DNA of 64,000 nt from Anaspis maculata (lineage: Eukaryota > Arthropoda > Insecta > Coleoptera > Scraptiidae). The DNA lies in the NCBI GenBank assembly GCA_949128115.1, contig OX421965.1:55236012-55300011 (forward strand), written 5' to 3'. Both the position numbers and the translations under genes were made by a program. Positions 59,314 through 64,000 of the stretch are shown piece by piece. Position 1 is the first letter of the stretch. Each line of letters opens with the position of its first letter. The notes below the pieces were generated by a model. That model was not told the origin of the DNA. It saw only the letters and a program-made list of their open reading frames with translations, and searched no databases.

Positions 59314-59846
59314 ATGTCTAAAGCTACAGAAACACTATCAGAGGCCGAGCTTTTCTGCGATGTAGATGAAACATTGCACATTGAAGATGTGGATTTGGAA
59401 GATGAATTCCAAAACGATGACGAAGTGGATTGGGAAGGTGAATTCCAAAACGACGACGAAGATTTTTATTCAGAGATCTACGACGACAAAGCTGTATTGA
59501 AAGCCGAGCAAAATGAATATGCACAGAACTCAAACCGACAAAACTACACATCAAAAGGTCAGATTCTTGAAAAGTATCTGAATAAAATTGATGTGACTAT
59601 GAGGGACAGCAACAAAACAAAACGCGTGAAAGACAAAGGCGACAGGGCCACAACCGAGCAAGTGCTTGATGACAGGACTCGTATGACTCTGTGCAAGATG
59701 TTGAACAAGAACTCGCTTTCTGAAATCAGCGGTTGTATCTCCACAGGAAAAGAAGCGAATGTTTACTATGCGATGGGGCCACAGAAGGAAGAAATGGCTG
59801 TGAAAATATTCAAAACTTCCATTTTGATCTTCAAGGACAGGGAAAA
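59314..59846 (+). CDS. Riok1: RIO kinase 1, first coding exon, partial
   Basis: The exon starts [20 protein letters not shown] and ends at GAA AA|GTGAGT (59846). An acidic N-terminus with a duplicated FQNDDE motif leads to [19 protein letters not shown], the glycine-rich loop [12 protein letters not shown] (142-153) and AVKIFK with the ATP-binding Lys164, then [10 protein letters not shown]. This is the RIO1 kinase N-lobe; the family matures pre-40S ribosomes in the cytoplasm. The STGKEA loop is specific to RIO1. Residues 1-177 of an expected 500-570 are present. No further exon was found before 64000, so intron 1 exceeds 4.1 kb. Confidence 0.93.
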
Positions 59847-60260
59847 GTGAGTTCAAACTACCTAGTTGAAAGTTTTAAGTCTAGTAGCAAGTAATGTTTG
59901 AAAATATTAAGAAATAGTCCTAGAAATAGTACATTACGTTACAAGTACGGAAAGTGATACATTATGCATGAGTGTGTAAGTTAATGCACAAGGCGCAGCC
60001 GAGTGCAGAAATCACACAAATGAAAGTAAGACCCTTTCCGGCGAGTTATGTACACTATTTTTCCTACGACCAGGAGAAAATTGTATTCAAATTAGGACTT
60101 AATTTCGCGTTTTTCTGTAAACGTAGATTTTATAAAAATTAGTGGATGAAAACTACTAAAATAATGATAATCTAATATGGGTTTATGGAGAAAAAGTATA
60201 CCTATTTCAAATTTTCAAAAATTCAAATTCTCCATTTTTTCCACAATTTTCAATTTTGAA
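59847..60260. other. Start of RIOK1 intron 1
   Basis: No gene or clear repeat until about 60260, where inverted copies of the 55.9-kb units begin. Confidence 0.4.
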
Positions 60261-60269
60261 AGTTGAACT

Positions 60270-60715
60270 CCTCCTCGGGGAATGAATCTAGAGCCCTAGA
60301 ACTTTTTCCAATGGATACCTCAGATCCTCGTGGGTGGCCAGTGGGCAGATTGGATTTCACGGTTGCGCCGCCATATTGAAATTTCTTATTAGTGTAACGA
60401 TTTTCATGAAACTTGGAAGTTACCCTTGTCTTGTATGATCATTCTTATTTTCAAGCTGAATCCCATGATTCCGCCGCCATCTTGGCTGCCATATTGAAAT
60501 TTCTTATTAGTGGAACGATTTTCATGAAACTTGGAAGTTACCCTTGTCTTGTATGATCATTCTTATTTTTAAGGTGAATTTCATGATTCCGCCGCCATCT
60601 TGGTCGCCATATTGAAATCTGTTATTAATGGAGGGATTGTCATGGAACTTGGAAATTTTTCTTGTCTTGTATAAACATTCATATTTTCAAGCTGTGTCTC
60701 AAAACTATCGCATTT
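60270..60715. repeat. Inverted array of the AATATGGCGGC tandem units
   Basis: Three units of about 105 bp (CCGCCATCTTGG, CCATATTGAAATTTCTTATT, CGATTTTCATGAAACTTGGA) in reverse orientation to 54440-54716. They are joined on the left to GAACTCCTCCTCGGGGAATG as at 55.9 kb. Confidence 0.75.
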
Positions 60716-60723
60716 CAAGTCCA

Positions 60724-61311
60724 GAGCGATAAATGGAATCTACTCAAGAACGCAAAAAACTATTCAAAAAAAATTGTGACGTTCATTTTTTAAGATATGG
60801 GGGGTCTAAGGGTGGGCCTCTCTCTATATTCATTATTCGAAGTGATTTCAAGGAACTGTTTACGATAGACTAAACAGTCAAAATTATCAACCAGTAAGCG
60901 TGCACTGAATATCTGTTTACGATACAGGGTGCGTCATAAATCCACCAAGAAAAAACCAGTTCCTTCAATTATGTCTGTTAGTTATTCTATTGGTTCCTAA
61001 AATAATTTAGAACAAGATTTGACTTTTCTCGTTTCCATGGAATAATTTTTAGTGGCGTTTTTGAAGGAAAATGAATTTTTGAAATTTATGAATCACCCTG
61101 TATATTAAATCAAAGTTCAGTGCACACCCAATGATTGATAATTTTGACTGATTAGTCTATTACAAACAGTTCCCCAAAATCACTCAAATTTACAAAAATG
61201 GAGAGGGGCGAAGCGAAGTCCCACCCTTCGATCTCCCATATCTTCAAAAATTAACGTAACAAATTTTTTTGAATATTTTTTCCCTGTTCTTGAGTAGACC
61301 CCATTTATCGC
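60724..61311. mobile_element. 588-bp TIR element
   Basis: AGAGCGATAAATGG and TCTACTCAAGAAC at the left are inverted at the right end. Inner arms share AGATATGG and AACAGTTCC. A truncated direct copy of its left half lies at about 63763-63840. Confidence 0.65.
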
Positions 61312-61312
61312 T

Positions 61313-62098
61313 CTACACCTTTTCCAGTTGTAGTTCAGAAAATATCAGTTGTATTTCAGATATCGTCAATTGTAGTTCAGAAGACGTCAATTGCATTTCA
61401 GATTAGTGAAATGTAGTTCAGAAAGTATCAATTTTTTTTCAGATTAGTCAAATGTATTTCAGAAACAGTCAATTGTATTTCAGATTAATAAATTGAATTT
61501 GTGAAAGCGTCATTTGTATATCAGAAATGATCATTTGAATATCAGAAAGCGTGATTTGTATTTCTGAACATGTCATTTGTAGTTCAGAAAATAATTTAGG
61601 TATATGTATGCAGATCCAAGACAATTGTAGCATTTGTCGTTCTTTAATGCTGCGGAAGTCGGTCGTGCGATTAACACCCCCGCAGGCATCTGTTACACAG
61701 AAGATGTACGATACACAGTTCATCGTACAAGAAAATCAAGAGTTCGAAGCTGTGGCTGTGCAAAGGTGCCCCAATTTGCAGGAGTCCGAATAAAATTGAT
61801 ATACTTTCTGAACTACATTTTACTAATCTGAGATTCAACTGATGTCTTCTGAACTACAATTGACGTCTTCTGAACTTCAATTAACGTTTTCTAAAATACA
61901 ATTGACATAATCTGATGTACAGTTCAAGTTTTCTGAACTACATTTGATAAATCTGAAATACAATTGACGCCTTCTGAACTACAAGTGACTAATCCGAAAT
62001 ACAATTGACGCTTTCTGAACTACACTTGACTAATCTGAAATTCAATTGACGATATCTGAAATACAATTGATATTTTCAGAACTACAACTGGAAAAGGT
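61313..62098. mobile_element. Fold-back element with minisatellite TIRs (FB/Galileo-like structure)
   Basis: The ends, ACACCTTTTCCAGTTGTAGT and its complement, lead into arrays of about 20-24-bp units (TGTAGTTCAGAA, TGTATTTCAGAT) running one way at 61330-61600 and the other at 61800-62090. A unique centre of about 190 bp (61605-61795) holds a short open frame without known domain. TIRs built of short tandem repeats are the mark of Drosophila fold-back elements. Confidence 0.7.
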
Positions 62099-62099
62099 G

Positions 62100-63715
62100 T
62101 GTAGTCCAGTCACTGTGTCTTTCTACTTCGGAAAAAATAGTAGAGGGTTGAAATTTTGTACACACGTTCCTCTGATGGTCATAAATGAGCTATAAAAAGT
62201 CCCCTAAAATCCGAGCTTAGGTACCCATGAAAATGACCATCAAGTGTTAAAAACTCGTTTCTTCAGCGAAGAAGTCCTTGTCTTGACTCAAGATTTTTCT
62301 TTTTGCAATTGAATGATTTCACATGACCATCTTAAGGACGGTGTTCAATTGGTAAAATAAGCGTTGCGAAATCAATCCCTCTGGGTTTATTTCTTGACGG
62401 ATTCTTACCATTTTGGTCTCTTTCGAAAGCTACAAGGATGTACTTTGGTTTGAGTTCATTGGCACTTCCGAAATCCAAATTTTTTTGAAAATTTTGACAT
62501 TTGAAAAAATTATTTTTTGATTTTGGAAATGCCAATGGGCTCAAACCAAAGCACATCCTTTGTAGCTTTCGAAAGAAACCAAAATGGTAAGAATCCGTCA
62601 AGGAATAAACCCACAGGGATTGATTTCGCAACGCTTATTTTACCAATATGACTCCGTCCTTAACAATAGCCATATACGATTTCATTATTTGCATAGGAGG
62701 CGGATCCAAGATGGCGGCCGAAAAGAAAAAACCGTTGACTATCTTTTTTCTGTAAATAATAGATCTAGACACTGAATGATGATCATATTTTATTTCTTCC
62801 ATGAGTTTTCAATTGAAAACTCATGTTATACTTCAGCATCTCAAAAAATCATTGATTTATTGAGAAAAAATGGATTTGGTAAATTTTTCAGTTTTTCCAG
62901 GAAATTTAAAAAAACGGTTCAAGATATTTCAGGATGGTTCACAGCACCTTCAACAACATAAAAACAGTAATATATTTGGAGATTTTTATATCTTCAGCTC
63001 TTATGGTTCCTGAGAGAGGAGTTTTTTTTAATTAATTTTTTTCACCTGCAGGTTATGAAATCGACTGTTTTTCCCCCTGAAACATAATAAAAGCATCTTT
63101 TTTTCTATCTCAGAAACCAAAAGAGCTGGATATATGAAAATTACCAGCTTTTCCAGAATATTCGCAATTTTATGCTTTTGATGATGCTTCAAGCCATTCA
63201 AAAAAATCTTGAACCGTTTTGAAATATTTGGAAAAAACCAAAAAATCAACAAATTTCTTTTTTTTCTTGATAAATCAGAGGTTTTCTCAGGTACTGGAGT
63301 GTAACTTAGTACTTCTATTGAAAATCATTAATGAAATGAAATGTGACCATCAACCAATGTTCACAATTGCTATTCTCAAAAATAATGTAGTCAACTGTTT
63401 TTCCTTCTTAGCCGCCATCTTGGATCCGCCTTCTAGGCAACTGTCAAAATGTTGTATGGGTATTCTTAAAATGATAACATACAATCATCCAATTGCAAAA
63501 AGAAAAATCTTTAGCTAAGAAAATGACTTCTTCGCCCAAAAAAATGGTTTTCAACATTTGATGGCCTCTATCATGAGTTCCTGAGCTCGGATTTCAGGGG
63601 ACTTTCTTTAGTTCATTTCCTACTACTTGAATAACATGTGTACAAAATTTCAAACCTCTACTATTTTTTCCGAAGTTGCTGGGGTATTTTGAACATAGTG
63701 ACTGGACTACTAGAC
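62100..63715. mobile_element. 1.6-kb TIR element abutting the fold-back element
   Basis: GTAGTCCAGTCACTGTG at the left; CATAGTGACTGGACTAC at the right. Arms share ACTTCGGAAAAAATAGTAGA, GGTTGAAATTTTGTACACA, TCCGAGCT and GATGGCGGC, inverted. It holds a nested hairpin (62335-62660). No transposase. Confidence 0.7.
62335..62660. repeat. 326-bp hairpin nested in the last TIR element
   Basis: AAGGACGG, AAATAAGCGTTGCGAAATCA, CTTACCATTTTGG and TTTGGTTTGAG are inverted on the far side around about 60 unpaired bases. Confidence 0.7.
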
Positions 63716-63762
63716 TCGGAATGCGATACTTTTGAGACACCTGTATACTGGTATGGTATGGA

Positions 63763-64000
63763 TATGGAATCTACTTGAACACTAGAAAAATATTGAACAA
63801 AATTAATGACGTTTATTTTTAAAGATATAGGGGGTCAAATGATAGGATCTCGCCCCTCACTACTTCCCGTTATTTAAAATGGGTGACCGTGTCATAAAGG
63901 GGACCCGAAGCCGCACATTTTACAGTAACGATTCTACCACCATTCTCTTTCTTGTGCAATTTTGAGTTGATCTAGGTACGGAAGAATGCGATTTACTTAC
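63763..64000. repeat. Truncated repeat copies at the window end
   Basis: 63763-63840 copies the left half of the 60724 element. 63891-64000 is the reverse complement of 30732-30841. No RIOK1 exon is visible. Confidence 0.65.

Noticed and set aside
61320..62095. CRISPR-like array
   Set aside because: Units are contiguous degenerate minisatellites in inverted arms, with no constant repeat/unique spacer pattern, in an animal genome.
59847..64000. Further RIOK1 exons
   Set aside because: No frame matches the expected continuation of the RIO1 kinase N-lobe; the region is repeats.

Overview
The window is animal nuclear DNA, most likely from an insect; the order is not determined. Genes have GT-AG introns of two sizes, about 50-65 nt or 0.4-10 kb. 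The long introns and spacers are full of terminal-inverted-repeat (TIR) elements and short TAGGTACC-type runs. No bacterial, plasmid or phage feature was seen. Six conserved genes are recognisable from spliced reading frames, and all exon joins given below keep frame.

Layout: (1) 72-1135 (+), the last two exons of an SBF1/MTMR13-type gene. (2) 2165-5661 (-), a complete five-exon TRAF6-type gene converging on it. (3) 5.9-14.4 kb, an intergenic block of small DNA transposons, including a Harbinger-type element nested in a piggyBac-like one, and a LINE remnant. (4) 14481-33397 (-), a complete nine-exon rudhira/BCAS3 gene. Its first intron holds a possible 54-residue spliced gene on the opposite strand. 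(5) 33.9-38.9 kb, a stack of elements inserted into each other between the divergent starts of rudhira and the next gene. (6) 39252-52068 (+), a complete five-exon iduronate-2-sulfatase gene whose 10.2-kb first intron contains a broken LTR retrotransposon. (7) 52091-58841 (-), a complete four-exon DDX49 helicase gene, tail to tail with the sulfatase, 22 bp between stop codons. (8) 59314-59846 (+), the first coding exon of RIOK1, which continues past the window. (9) 59.9-64.0 kb, only repeats, including a fold-back element.

The genes are ordinary housekeeping or signalling genes and do not form one pathway, with one exception: DDX49 and RIOK1 both act in ribosome biogenesis, start head to head 472 bp apart, and share a spacer with three CACGTG E-boxes and two adjacent CCAAT boxes.

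The most unusual signals are in non-coding DNA: a dispersed hairpin family whose stem sequence changes between copies while both arms stay complementary; a two-hairpin structure closed by an outer stem; a tRNA-like insertion flanked by a perfect 41-bp direct repeat; and several nested insertions whose empty target site is visible elsewhere in the window. All gene names rest on remembered family motifs, not on a database search.
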